Notes under the pieces: model-generated
The model's database searches: none
Told to the model about the DNA's origin: nothing
The model's input: the letters and a program-made list of their open reading frames with translations, nothing else
Shown: in pieces, positions 34,996 to 44,214 of the stretch
Layout: each line of letters starts with the position of its first letter
Numbering within the stretch: position 1 is the first letter of the stretch
Assembly: GCA_900318815.1 (NCBI GenBank)
Contig: ONMA01000026.1
Location: 62,001 to 126,000, forward strand
DNA from: an uncultured Prevotellaceae bacterium
GTDB taxonomy: Bacteria; Bacteroidota; Bacteroidia; Bacteroidales; Bacteroidaceae
Direction: 5' to 3'
DNA length: 64,000 bases
Position numbers and translations under genes: made by a program

Positions 34996-37104
34996 ATGAA
35001 ACTAAAGTCTACTCAAAAATTCAATTCTCTGCTGCTCGCCCTCACATTAGGATGCGGAGCAGCATTCGCCAACACCACCGCCATGACAGAGGTTAACACC
35101 ATCGTTCCCGACAACGAGGTGACCATGATTGGCGACAACGAGGATGCCTACGCACGCCTGAACGTCCAGATGACGGAGTTGGAGGAATTATACGCCAAAG
35201 TGAACAGCGAGTTCCAGGCTATTGCTCCTTTAATGGGAAGCGACTGGGCCCGCACTTACGGCAATCAACTCGCCGGCATTCAGGGTGCCCTCAACAACAT
35301 GAGGAGCGCATTGGAGACCATGTATGCCAACATTCAGCTCAACAACCAGAGCCAGCTGAATGACTACGAGAGCATGAAGGGCCAGCTGACCTCGCTGCAG
35401 GCCACGATAGAGCAGACCATCAACGGCTACGTTCTCCAGACCATACTGCCTGACCTGACCAGTACCATCAGCATGACCATGGGCAGCAACATCGGCAACG
35501 TGCAGAGCAAGCTCAACGAAGCTGGCAAGGCCGAGGAATATGCCGACCGCGTGAACGCCCTGATAGCCAAGAAAGCAGAGGCTCAGGCCAAGCTCGACGA
35601 GGCTCAGACTGCCATCATTGCTGCCAGACAGGCCGGCAACTACACGCTGATGGCCACCACGGCATTAGAGGCCAGAACGGCTATCTATGAGATTCGCGAC
35701 CAGATTCTCGCTGAGTGCGAGGCCATCCTGGCCGAGATTGAAAGCGTCGACACGGAGGCTATCTACAACGCCCTCATGGCTCAGATTGCCGAGCTGGAGG
35801 CTACCTACAACACCACATGGGACGAGTTCATGGCCATTGCCCCCGCTATGGGTTCTGGCTGGGCCCAGACATACGGCGCGCAGTTAAGCGGCATCCAGGG
35901 TGCCATCAGCGGCATGAAGGGTACTGTCGGTGCTGCCTACCAGGCCGGTACGCTGACTGAGGACTATGTGATTGAGAACTATGAGAACATCAAGACCCAG
36001 CTCACCCAGGTGAAGGCTACGGTGGAGCAGACCATCAACGGCTACGTTCTTCAGACCATACTGCCTGACCTGAACAGCACCATCAGCACGACCATAGGCA
36101 GCAACATCGGCAACGTGCAGAGCAAGCTCAACGAAGCTGGCAAGGCCGAGGAATATGCCGACCGCGTGAACGCCCTGATTGCCAAGAAGGCAGAGGCTCA
36201 GTCCAAGCTCGACGAAGCTCAGACTGCCATCATTGCTGCCAGAACGGACGGCAACTACACGCTGATGGCCACCACGGCATTAGAGGCCAGAACGGCTATC
36301 TATGAGATTCGCGACGAGATTCTCGCTGAATGCGAAGCCATCCTGGCCGAGATTGAAAGCGTCGACGCAGAGGCCATCTACAACACCCTCATGGCTCAGA
36401 TTGCCGAGCTGGAGGCTACCTACAACACAGCATGGAGCGAGTTCATGGCCATTGCCCCCGTCATGGGCTCAGGCTGGGCACAGACATACGGCGCACAGTT
36501 CAGCGGCATCCAGGGTGCCATCAGCGGCATGAAGGGTACCGTCGGTGCCGCCTACCAGGCTGGTACGCTGACCGAGGACTATGTCATCGACAACTACGAC
36601 AATATCAAGGGTCAGCTCACTCAGCTGCAGTTCACAATGGAGCAGACCATCAGGGGCCAGGTTGTCCAGGTAATCCTGCCCGACCTGAACTCTGTAACCA
36701 GCATCACCATGGGCAATGCCATCGCTGACCTGCAGAACGAGCTGAACGAACTGGGCAAGGCAGAGAAGTATGCCGACCGCGTGAACGCCCTGATTAACAA
36801 GAAGGCCGAGGCACAAACCAAGCTCCAAGAGTATCAGACCGCCATTGCTACCGCCATACAGGCTGGCGACTATGTGCTGGCAATGAATACGGCTACTGAG
36901 GCCAAAGCCTATATCTACGGCATACTCGACGAGATTAATACTGAGTGCGAGGCTATCCTCGCCGAGGCTAAGACCGTGGGTATCAGCAGCGTAACCTTCA
37001 ACGGACAGGACAAGAGTCAGGTCTACGGCGTCAACGGACAGCGCGTGAACACTGTCAAGAAGGGTCTCTACATCATCAATGGCAAGAAGGTGCTTGTGAA
37101 GTAA
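34996..37104 (+). CDS. Secreted protein of three 205-residue helical repeats with type IX sorting tail
   Basis: 702 residues. Signal peptide to AAFAN. Three head-to-tail repeats of about 205 residues start near residues 51, 256 and 461; the DNA of repeats 2 and 3 is nearly identical at an exact 615-base period. Each repeat has predicted long helices (LMAQIAELEATYNTTWDEF, KLNEAGKAEEYADRVNAL, KKAEAQAKLDEAQTAIIAAR) joined by a conserved GSGWAQTYGAQLSGIQG turn and an INGYVLQTILPDL segment. The end VYGVNGQRVNTVKKG..VLVK is a Por/T9SS sorting tail. It looks like a rod-like surface or extracellular protein. No known family recognised. First of three secreted-protein genes in a row; a hairpin separates it from the next. 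Confidence 0.85.
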   Translation: MKLKSTQKFNSLLLALTLGCGAAFANTTAMTEVNTIVPDNEVTMIGDNEDAYARLNVQMTELEELYAKVNSEFQAIAPLMGSDWARTYGNQLAGIQGALNNMRSALETMYANIQLNNQSQLNDYESMKGQLTSLQATIEQTINGYVLQTILPDLTSTISMTMGSNIGNVQSKLNEAGKAEEYADRVNALIAKKAEAQAKLDEAQTAIIAARQAGNYTLMATTALEARTAIYEIRDQILAECEAILAEIESVDTEAIYNALMAQIAELEATYNTTWDEFMAIAPAMGSGWAQTYGAQLSGIQGAISGMKGTVGAAYQAGTLTEDYVIENYENIKTQLTQVKATVEQTINGYVLQTILPDLNSTISTTIGSNIGNVQSKLNEAGKAEEYADRVNALIAKKAEAQSKLDEAQTAIIAARTDGNYTLMATTALEARTAIYEIRDEILAECEAILAEIESVDAEAIYNTLMAQIAELEATYNTAWSEFMAIAPVMGSGWAQTYGAQFSGIQGAISGMKGTVGAAYQAGTLTEDYVIDNYDNIKGQLTQLQFTMEQTIRGQVVQVILPDLNSVTSITMGNAIADLQNELNELGKAEKYADRVNALINKKAEAQTKLQEYQTAIATAIQAGDYVLAMNTATEAKAYIYGILDEINTECEAILAEAKTVGISSVTFNGQDKSQVYGVNGQRVNTVKKGLYIINGKKVLVK

Positions 37105-37134
37105 TCACCCTGCCATCCTATCAATGAACGAAGT

Positions 37135-37168
37135 ACCCTTCCATCGCCCCACAAGGCGATGGAAGGGT
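37135..37168 (+). terminator. Strong hairpin between two secreted-protein genes
   Basis: ACCCTTCCATCGCC pairs with GGCGATGGAAGGGT (14-bp stem, 6-base loop). There is no T run after it, so it may be a partial terminator or a stabilising 3' end for the upstream mRNA. Confidence 0.55.
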
Positions 37169-37209
37169 CACTTTGAAAAATGAAAACATTATTACTACAT
37201 GAGTCTGAT

Positions 37210-39129
37210 ATGAAAAAAATCTACACACTACTGACCATCCTTGCACTGACCTACGCAGGAATCCTCCAGGCACAGGTGCTGCAGAAGAGCGGCACACAGC
37301 GTGTCATGGCGGGCTACAACAATTCACAGATAGCCACCACCGAAACCACTGAGACCCAGCAGTGGTGGGGCTACATGGGCAATGCCACTAACAGTTCATC
37401 CGTGGGTGTCAACGCAGCCGACACCTATCATTGCGCCATCTACCTGCCCGGCAACCACGACGTGGTGGGCGGCAAGTTGCTGTGCGGCGTGCGCTTTGTC
37501 TTGAGGGCTCCGCATGCCACGAACGTAAAAGTGTGGACGGCCTCGACACTGCCCGAAAGCAACCCAGCGGCCTCCAATACGCTGTGGCTCACCGACGTCG
37601 ACATGGACGAAGAGCAGGGAGATATCATCGAGGTAGCTCTGCCTACACCCTACGCCATTCCCGCCGAAGGTATCTATGTAGGATACTCGTTCAAAATCAC
37701 TTCCGCCTCTACCAGCGATGACCAGTATCCCATCGTGACGGCAGGCAACGACCAGCCCAATGCCCTGTTGGTTCGCACCAATAGTGCGGTAACAAGATGG
37801 AGCGACTTGTACGGCAGCAATTTTGGCGTATTAGCCTTAGAAGTCCTGCTGGAAGGCACCTTCCCCGACTACAACATGTCGCCTGCGGCCATGCAGAAGA
37901 CCTACTATGCACAGGTAAACGAGTCGACCGACATCAATATTTCCTTAGCCAACAACGGACAGGCTACAGCCAACAACGTGAGCTACACCATCACCTCCAA
38001 TGGAGTGACGGGCGAGGAACAGACCGTGACACTCGATGCCCCCATTGCCACCTACGCCACAGGCAGCATGACCATCAGCTTGGATGGCACTCAAGTGGCC
38101 TCCTCAACTCCCATGACACTGACCATCACCAAGGTGAACGGGCAGCCCAACGAATCAAAGAACAGCAGTACCAAGTTTACGCTCAACACATTAGACCGCA
38201 TCATACAGCGCAACGTCGTGGTCGAGGAGTTCACCGGCACGGGCTGCGGCTACTGTCCTCGCGGACTGGTGGGCATGGAGAAACTGCGCCAGACCTTCGG
38301 CGACCGCTTCGTCGGCATAGGCATACATCAATATAACAATACGGACGCCATGTATATTGCCGACTATCCCTACCTGAACTTCGGCGGTGCCCCCTCATGC
38401 CGTATCAACCGTGGCGACGTGATTGACCCCTACTTCGGCTCATCCGAGGACATCTGCAATGACTTCCGCGAGGAGATGCACGAGCCTGCGATGGTGGCTG
38501 TCGACGTGCAGGGCTTTATGAACGAGGCCTTGACCGAGGTGGATGCCACAGCCTACATAGAGCCGCTGTTCGATACCGACGAGTACAAGCTGGAACTGGC
38601 TCTCGTAGCCGACGGACTGAGCGGCACTACCAGTGCCTGGTGGCAGTCGAACTACTACGCCAGCCAGCCTTCATCGCAGAATCCGGATGACCTGCGAATC
38701 TTCTGCTCGGGTGGTAAGTTCGGCAGCAGCAGCGTGAAGGGCTACGTGTTCAACGACGTGGCTGTTGGCACTTCCTATAAGAACGGAGCCAACGAGATTG
38801 AGGCACTCGGTGACATGACCAGCGGACAGACCCGCGAGATACACTACACGCTGAGCATGCCCACGAAGGCCACCCTGCGCAATGCCCTGAAGAAAGGCAC
38901 GGTCTACGTGGTGGCATTGGTGGTGGATGCCGATGGCCGCATTGCCAATGCAGCCAAGCGCATCGTGGGTGAGCCTGCCATCGACGGCGTAGCCACCATC
39001 GACAACGGACTCAACACCGAGGCCACCATGCGCTATTCCTTGGACGGCATCCAGCTCACTGCCCCGCAGCGTGGCATCAACATCGTCCGCATGAGCGACG
39101 GTACTGTGCGAAAAGTCTTCGTGAAGTAA
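37210..39129 (+). CDS. Secreted Omp28-like protein with thioredoxin-type CxxC and type IX sorting tail
   Basis: 639 residues from ATG 37210, which starts a good signal peptide (MKKIYTLLTILALTYAG); an in-frame ATG 30 bases upstream lacks one. The N-terminal ~190 residues are beta-rich, followed by a CARDB-like segment (ANNGQATANNVSYTI). Then comes a thioredoxin-like domain with the active-site type motif CGYC (VVEEFTGTGCGYCPRG) and cis-Pro-like GGAPS, as in Omp28 surface proteins. The end IVRMSDGTVRKVFVK is a T9SS tail. Probably a secreted protein with redox or adhesive role. The next gene starts 20 bases later. Confidence 0.8.
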   Translation: MKKIYTLLTILALTYAGILQAQVLQKSGTQRVMAGYNNSQIATTETTETQQWWGYMGNATNSSSVGVNAADTYHCAIYLPGNHDVVGGKLLCGVRFVLRAPHATNVKVWTASTLPESNPAASNTLWLTDVDMDEEQGDIIEVALPTPYAIPAEGIYVGYSFKITSASTSDDQYPIVTAGNDQPNALLVRTNSAVTRWSDLYGSNFGVLALEVLLEGTFPDYNMSPAAMQKTYYAQVNESTDINISLANNGQATANNVSYTITSNGVTGEEQTVTLDAPIATYATGSMTISLDGTQVASSTPMTLTITKVNGQPNESKNSSTKFTLNTLDRIIQRNVVVEEFTGTGCGYCPRGLVGMEKLRQTFGDRFVGIGIHQYNNTDAMYIADYPYLNFGGAPSCRINRGDVIDPYFGSSEDICNDFREEMHEPAMVAVDVQGFMNEALTEVDATAYIEPLFDTDEYKLELALVADGLSGTTSAWWQSNYYASQPSSQNPDDLRIFCSGGKFGSSSVKGYVFNDVAVGTSYKNGANEIEALGDMTSGQTREIHYTLSMPTKATLRNALKKGTVYVVALVVDADGRIANAAKRIVGEPAIDGVATIDNGLNTEATMRYSLDGIQLTAPQRGINIVRMSDGTVRKVFVK

Positions 39130-39148
39130 GTAATCAAAAAAGACAACC

Positions 39149-42100
39149 ATGATGAGAAAAAGATATTTATTATGGAGCCTGATGTTCCTCATGCTGACGG
39201 CAGTCACGCAAGGAACACAAGCGCAAGAGAGTCCTGCGAGCATTGACCCCAAGGGCAAGCAAGTGTCGTATGCCGCCCAGCGCCCTGCGGATAACGCCAA
39301 CGAGCGCAACCCGCTGCTCGGCATGGTGAAGAACCACAAGCGGATGAGCAAAGGCCCCCTGAAACTGCTGAAAGAGCAGAGGACAAGCTTGAACAACCTG
39401 CTGCAAAAGCATGCACCCATCCAGATTACCTCCGAAAAACTGCGGAAAGCAGCCAAGGCAAAGGCCAAGGTCCCCTACGTTCCCGACAACAACCACAAGC
39501 ACCTCATTGTCAACGTAATCTACAACTCTGAAGACGAGGAGATGGACGAGGGTATGTTCGACCTCGATGTCGTGACCGGCGAACTGACCTTCCTGACCGG
39601 CGGTTTTATCGAGGACTATGAGAACTACGGCTTCAACGGCGGCGGCTACATCTGGAATGGCAAGTACCGCGGCGTGTACTACGACTCCGACTATGACGTC
39701 TCGCAGAGCCATCAGGCCACCGTCATGGAGTTTGACATGACCGACTGGACGCTGACCGACATCTTCGACATTCCCTATATGAGTACGATGGCCTTGGAGT
39801 GCGGTACGCAGTTCAATGCCGACGGCACCACCTCCGTCGTGGGACAGTACTGGGGAATAGACCGCGAGGGCAACCTGTCGCTGCGCTATGCCACACTCGA
39901 CGACAACGGCACCACGACCACCAGCTTCGGCCAGCCCGCCAGCAAACATATTCTGGCCATGGGCGTCACCAGCGACGGACGTCTCTATGGCGTGGCCAAG
40001 GACGGTAACCTGTATCAGATAGACCGCACCACGGGCGAGGAAATCCTCATAGGCCACACCGGCATTGACGACATCGTGGACTACGAGGGTGGTTTCTGGC
40101 TGCAGAGCGGCGAGATAGACCCACAAGATAACACCTTCTACTGGATGGCAGACCACGCCTCGGTCTACTGGACACAGCTGTGTACCATCAACCTGCAGAC
40201 GGGTAAAGCCACGCCGCTCATCGACTTCACCGGCGACGTGGAGTGCGCCGGCATGGTCATCGCCCCGCAACAACGCAAGGACGAGACACCCGCTGCCGTC
40301 ACTGGCCTGACAGCCAGCTTCGGCAAACTGGAGACTACGGGCAAGGGTACGTTTATAGCACCCACCAAGAACTTCGGCGGCGGGCTGTTGGCTGCCGACA
40401 CCCAGCTGTTCTATCAGGTTTACGTGAACGACGTCAAGCAGTCGCTCACCAACAACCAGACCACACCTGGTGCTACGGTCAACTTCAGCATCAGCTCCAA
40501 GAATGTGAAGAACAATGCCAAGAACCAGATCAAGGTAACCGTGTCGCTCGGCGAGGACAGCGAGGAGAGCCTTTCCACCACTACCACGGCATGGGCAGGC
40601 TACGGCATTCCCGAGGCACCGAAGAACGTGGCCATGACCTTCGACGAGACCACCCAGACGGCCACCATCACCTGGGAAGCACCCACCAAAGGTGATGATG
40701 CCGGCGTGGAGGGCGGATGCGTGGAAGCACTCTGCTACAACATCTACCGCGTCGTCGACGGCGAGAAGAAGGGCAGCATACTAAAGACTCCCTTGGCCGA
40801 TGACGTGTACACGACTACCTACACGCTTCAGGAGGAGGACAAGACCATGACGCTGGGCGACCTGTCGTTTGCAGTCGAGGCATGCGCCGCCCCCTGGGGA
40901 TTCCCCATGACGGACCTGACCAGCCAATCGGCCTTCACCAATGCCATCACCGCCGGTAAAGGTAAGGAAGTTCCCTACTTCGCTGATTTTGCCAACAACT
41001 ACTACAAAATCAACCAGAAGGACTTCACCGTCATCAATGGAAATAACGACAAATACACCTGGACATTCTGCCCACCCCATGTCACCCTGGGGCAGAACCT
41101 GTGCGGTGCCGTGGCATGCGGCAACTACGACTCCTACACCAACCAGGACGACTGGTTCATTACGCCTGGCATCGCCCTCGAGGCTGGCAAGGACTATAAG
41201 TTCAAGGCCAACGTACACGGCCCGACCGCGAATGTGCCTTACTATGAACACGGCGAGGTTTGGATGGGTACCGACCGTACAGCCGAGGCCATGACCATGC
41301 CCGTGATCAATACCACCCTGATTGAGGACTACATGTTCATAGAAGGTAACTTCACCGTACCCGAGGACGGCAACTACTATTTCGGCATCCACTCCGTCTC
41401 GGCCCCCAATCAATGGGAGATAGCCCTCTTCGACATCTACGTGGGCGAGATTACCGAGGAACCCGTCGACAACCAGTCGCCAGCACCCGTCGAGCTGGCC
41501 GTGGCTCCCGTCTACGGTGCCAACGCAGTCACCGATGGCAACGGGAAAACCGTCTATTGCGGCAATGCCGACATCAAAATGACGCTGCCCTCGCAGAAGT
41601 TAGACGGCAGCGAACTGTCGGCCAGCGAACTGCTCAACGTCACACTGACCGCCACCAACGCGGAAGGGGTGAAGACGACGCTGGCCGAGTACACCGCACA
41701 GCGGGGCGGCACCACACTGGACTTCAAGACCGAGAACATGCCCTCGGGCGAATACACCTTCAGTGTGCAGGCCACCTATACCTCGGGCGAAAAGACCTAC
41801 TACTCGGCTGTAGCCGACCAGACGGCCTTCTTAGGATGGGACGACACCGTGGCCATACCCACAGGTATGAAGGCCATCACACGCGGCGACAAGCTCATCG
41901 TCCGCTTCCAGGAGCAACCGGAACCGAAAGGTGCCCACGGAGCCTACCTGCCCTCGTTCAGCTACCGTGCCTACGGAGGCAGCAAGGCCGCACAGCTTAG
42001 CTATTACGTGCAGAACGGCATGACCTACGTCTACGATATGATTGAACCTGACGGCAAGAGCGACGGTCTGGAAATCGTAGTGCCCGACTTCAACCCAGGC

Positions 42101-44077
42101 GAAGGCATGCAATACCAGTGGCAATGGTATGTGCTGGCCGTGTCGAAAGATGCCAACGGCAAGAACATCTACTCAGACCTGACACCCATCAGAACCATCA
42201 TCGGCGAACCCGTGAAGGCTCCCGTCGTAGAGACCGGTGAATATGAGTTCATCCTTGATGCCGAGACCAGCAATGAACTGGACGAGATCTGGAACTACTA
42301 CATGAACCGCGGAGCCGTGGTGTGCGGCGTGCAGCCCATTGAAGACCAGTTCGGATTCGACGTAGGTAAGTCTTGGAACATCTTCTCAGCCTTTAACGGC
42401 AAAATCACCACCATGTTCCGAAAGGTGGACATCAGCACACTCGCATCGCCCGTGTTTGCCCTCGACTTCATCCTGGAGGACACCGAGACCGACATGCAGG
42501 TGCTGTTCAACGGCCCCGAGGGCAAGCAAGCTGTTCGTCCTCTCACGGTGATGGACGGTATTCAGCACGTCAACATACCCTTGGACGAGTTCAAGTCGTG
42601 GGGATGGATACAGCCCAGCCTACAGACCTCATTCCACATCGAGACAGAGGGCGACCGCATCCACGACATCTATGTTGACAACGTGGGTGTCTATGACATG
42701 CAGCCCTGCAACCTGGCTATCACAACCTTCGAGGCCGCTGCCCAGATGAAGGCTGGCGAGGAGTCGATGGTCAATGTTACCGTGATGAACCTGGGCCAGC
42801 AGCCAGTGAGCAACTACACCGTGTCGCTGATAGAAGACGAGATGCCCATACAGAGTGAGACCATCTGCCAGCCCCTGAAGCCGGGCGAGGTCAACGTGGT
42901 GCAGTTCTGCTACAGGGCCAACACCGTCTACGCCGATGACATCGAGGGCCAGGAGGAAGCCGAGAAAGTACTCGTGGCCAACGTCGAGGCCGACGGCGAC
43001 GTCAACGAGGACGACAACATGGCCGAGGCTATCGTGAACATTGCCGTCGCTGGCGGCAAGCTGAACAGCCATCCAAGGGATGTCGTGGCCCGGCAGGCCG
43101 AGCAAGGAACTGACGTTCACGTAAGCTGGGCGTTCGACTTCGAACAGTCGTCACAGGTAGTGACCGAGAGCTTTGAGGACTATGAGACGTGGTACACCGG
43201 CGGCGTGAAGAGCGGTGCCCCGAACGGACAGATTGGCGTGTGGAAACTGTACGACGGCGACCAGAAGCCCACCTATACATGGAAGAACTTCGAGTATGTT
43301 ACGCCATACGCCGGCGAGCCGCAGGCTTTCCAGGTGTTCCAAGGCGACATACTCAAATCCACAACCGACTATTATTATTTCAACTTCGATGCCACTACAG
43401 GCGATCAGTTCCTGGTTTCGATGGATCCCGCCGACGGCAACTACACGCCTCAGCCCGACGACTACCTCATCTCGCCCCTCGTACAAGGCGGCTCTGTGGT
43501 AGAATTCTACTATGGCGCATTACTGAGGAAGCCGCAAGGCGCAGAGATACTGTACTCCGAGACAGGACAGGACATCAACGACTTCAAGCTGCTGAAAACG
43601 CTCGACGATGCCTCGGGCGACGACTGGTTCTTTGCCTACGTCAAACTGCCCGAGACAGCGAAGTACTTCGCCATACGGCACAGCAAGAGCTCGTACACGG
43701 GCTACGGCTTGAAGATTGACGACATCACCTACAGCAAGATGTCGGGCATCGACCACTTCAACGTCTATGTCGACGGTCAGCTGGTAGGAACCACTACTGA
43801 GACGACCTTCACCGTCAGCAGCGCAATGACCGATGGCAAGCACAAGATTGCCGTCACCGCCGTCTTTACAGACGGAACGGAGTCGGTGCCTGCCTACGCA
43901 TCCATGAACTACGACGGAACGGCCATCAAAGATATCGTGACGAGCGGAAAGCCCTTCGATGTCTACTCTACCGACGGCAAGCTGATGCGCCAGCAGACCC
44001 GCTCAACCGAAGGTCTCAAGGGTGTCTTCATCATCCGCACAGACAACGGGAAGAGCCAGAGTGTCATCATGAAGTGA
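39149..44077 (+). CDS. Large multidomain secreted protein (Fn3, choice-of-anchor J) with type IX sorting tail
   Basis: 1642 residues with signal peptide (to TQAQ). In order: a beta-propeller-like region (about 90-370, with repeated LYGVAKDGNLYQIDR-type strands), an Fn3 domain (about 485-590, PKNVAMTFDETTQTATITW), a choice-of-anchor J/MAM-like domain (about 610-755, ending in DWFITPG and GIHSVSAPN), further beta domains, a CARDB-like domain (about 1195-1290, VNVTVMNLGQQPV), a second anchor-J domain (about 1325-1520, DDYLISPLVQGG), an Fn3-like end piece and a T9SS tail (FDVYSTDGKLMRQ). Probably a cell-surface or extracellular adhesin-like protein. Only 20 bases after the Omp28-like gene; a terminator follows. 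Confidence 0.85.
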   Translation: MMRKRYLLWSLMFLMLTAVTQGTQAQESPASIDPKGKQVSYAAQRPADNANERNPLLGMVKNHKRMSKGPLKLLKEQRTSLNNLLQKHAPIQITSEKLRKAAKAKAKVPYVPDNNHKHLIVNVIYNSEDEEMDEGMFDLDVVTGELTFLTGGFIEDYENYGFNGGGYIWNGKYRGVYYDSDYDVSQSHQATVMEFDMTDWTLTDIFDIPYMSTMALECGTQFNADGTTSVVGQYWGIDREGNLSLRYATLDDNGTTTTSFGQPASKHILAMGVTSDGRLYGVAKDGNLYQIDRTTGEEILIGHTGIDDIVDYEGGFWLQSGEIDPQDNTFYWMADHASVYWTQLCTINLQTGKATPLIDFTGDVECAGMVIAPQQRKDETPAAVTGLTASFGKLETTGKGTFIAPTKNFGGGLLAADTQLFYQVYVNDVKQSLTNNQTTPGATVNFSISSKNVKNNAKNQIKVTVSLGEDSEESLSTTTTAWAGYGIPEAPKNVAMTFDETTQTATITWEAPTKGDDAGVEGGCVEALCYNIYRVVDGEKKGSILKTPLADDVYTTTYTLQEEDKTMTLGDLSFAVEACAAPWGFPMTDLTSQSAFTNAITAGKGKEVPYFADFANNYYKINQKDFTVINGNNDKYTWTFCPPHVTLGQNLCGAVACGNYDSYTNQDDWFITPGIALEAGKDYKFKANVHGPTANVPYYEHGEVWMGTDRTAEAMTMPVINTTLIEDYMFIEGNFTVPEDGNYYFGIHSVSAPNQWEIALFDIYVGEITEEPVDNQSPAPVELAVAPVYGANAVTDGNGKTVYCGNADIKMTLPSQKLDGSELSASELLNVTLTATNAEGVKTTLAEYTAQRGGTTLDFKTENMPSGEYTFSVQATYTSGEKTYYSAVADQTAFLGWDDTVAIPTGMKAITRGDKLIVRFQEQPEPKGAHGAYLPSFSYRAYGGSKAAQLSYYVQNGMTYVYDMIEPDGKSDGLEIVVPDFNPGEGMQYQWQWYVLAVSKDANGKNIYSDLTPIRTIIGEPVKAPVVETGEYEFILDAETSNELDEIWNYYMNRGAVVCGVQPIEDQFGFDVGKSWNIFSAFNGKITTMFRKVDISTLASPVFALDFILEDTETDMQVLFNGPEGKQAVRPLTVMDGIQHVNIPLDEFKSWGWIQPSLQTSFHIETEGDRIHDIYVDNVGVYDMQPCNLAITTFEAAAQMKAGEESMVNVTVMNLGQQPVSNYTVSLIEDEMPIQSETICQPLKPGEVNVVQFCYRANTVYADDIEGQEEAEKVLVANVEADGDVNEDDNMAEAIVNIAVAGGKLNSHPRDVVARQAEQGTDVHVSWAFDFEQSSQVVTESFEDYETWYTGGVKSGAPNGQIGVWKLYDGDQKPTYTWKNFEYVTPYAGEPQAFQVFQGDILKSTTDYYYFNFDATTGDQFLVSMDPADGNYTPQPDDYLISPLVQGGSVVEFYYGALLRKPQGAEILYSETGQDINDFKLLKTLDDASGDDWFFAYVKLPETAKYFAIRHSKSSYTGYGLKIDDITYSKMSGIDHFNVYVDGQLVGTTTETTFTVSSAMTDGKHKIAVTAVFTDGTESVPAYASMNYDGTAIKDIVTSGKPFDVYSTDGKLMRQQTRSTEGLKGVFIIRTDNGKSQSVIMK

Positions 44078-44106
44078 AGAGTGTAGCGTAAAAAATAAAA
44101 CAAAAA

Positions 44107-44150
44107 CCGAATAAAACAGGTGTTTTTTCTTGTTTTATTCGGTTTTGTTT
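44107..44150 (+). terminator. Terminator of the secreted-protein operon
   Basis: CCGAATAAAACA (44107-44118) pairs with TGTTTTATTCGG (44131-44142), followed by a T-rich run. The T run also contains the -33 box of the sppA promoter. Confidence 0.85.
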
Positions 44151-44179
44151 TGTGCTTTTCAATATTTTTCGTAACTTTG
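44149..44179 (+). promoter_or_regulatory. Promoter of sppA
   Basis: TTTG (44149-44152), 19-base spacer, TAACTTTG (44172-44179); an exact Bacteroidota promoter 35 bases before ATG 44215. Confidence 0.8.
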
Positions 44180-44214
44180 CCCATGAAATATTTCAAATTA
44201 ATCTTTAAGTCAAG

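Noticed and set aside
39170..40273. A 367-codon frame opposite the large secreted-protein gene
   Set aside because: Shadow frame of a GC-rich, biased coding sequence; the + strand frame has signal peptide, domains and sorting tail.
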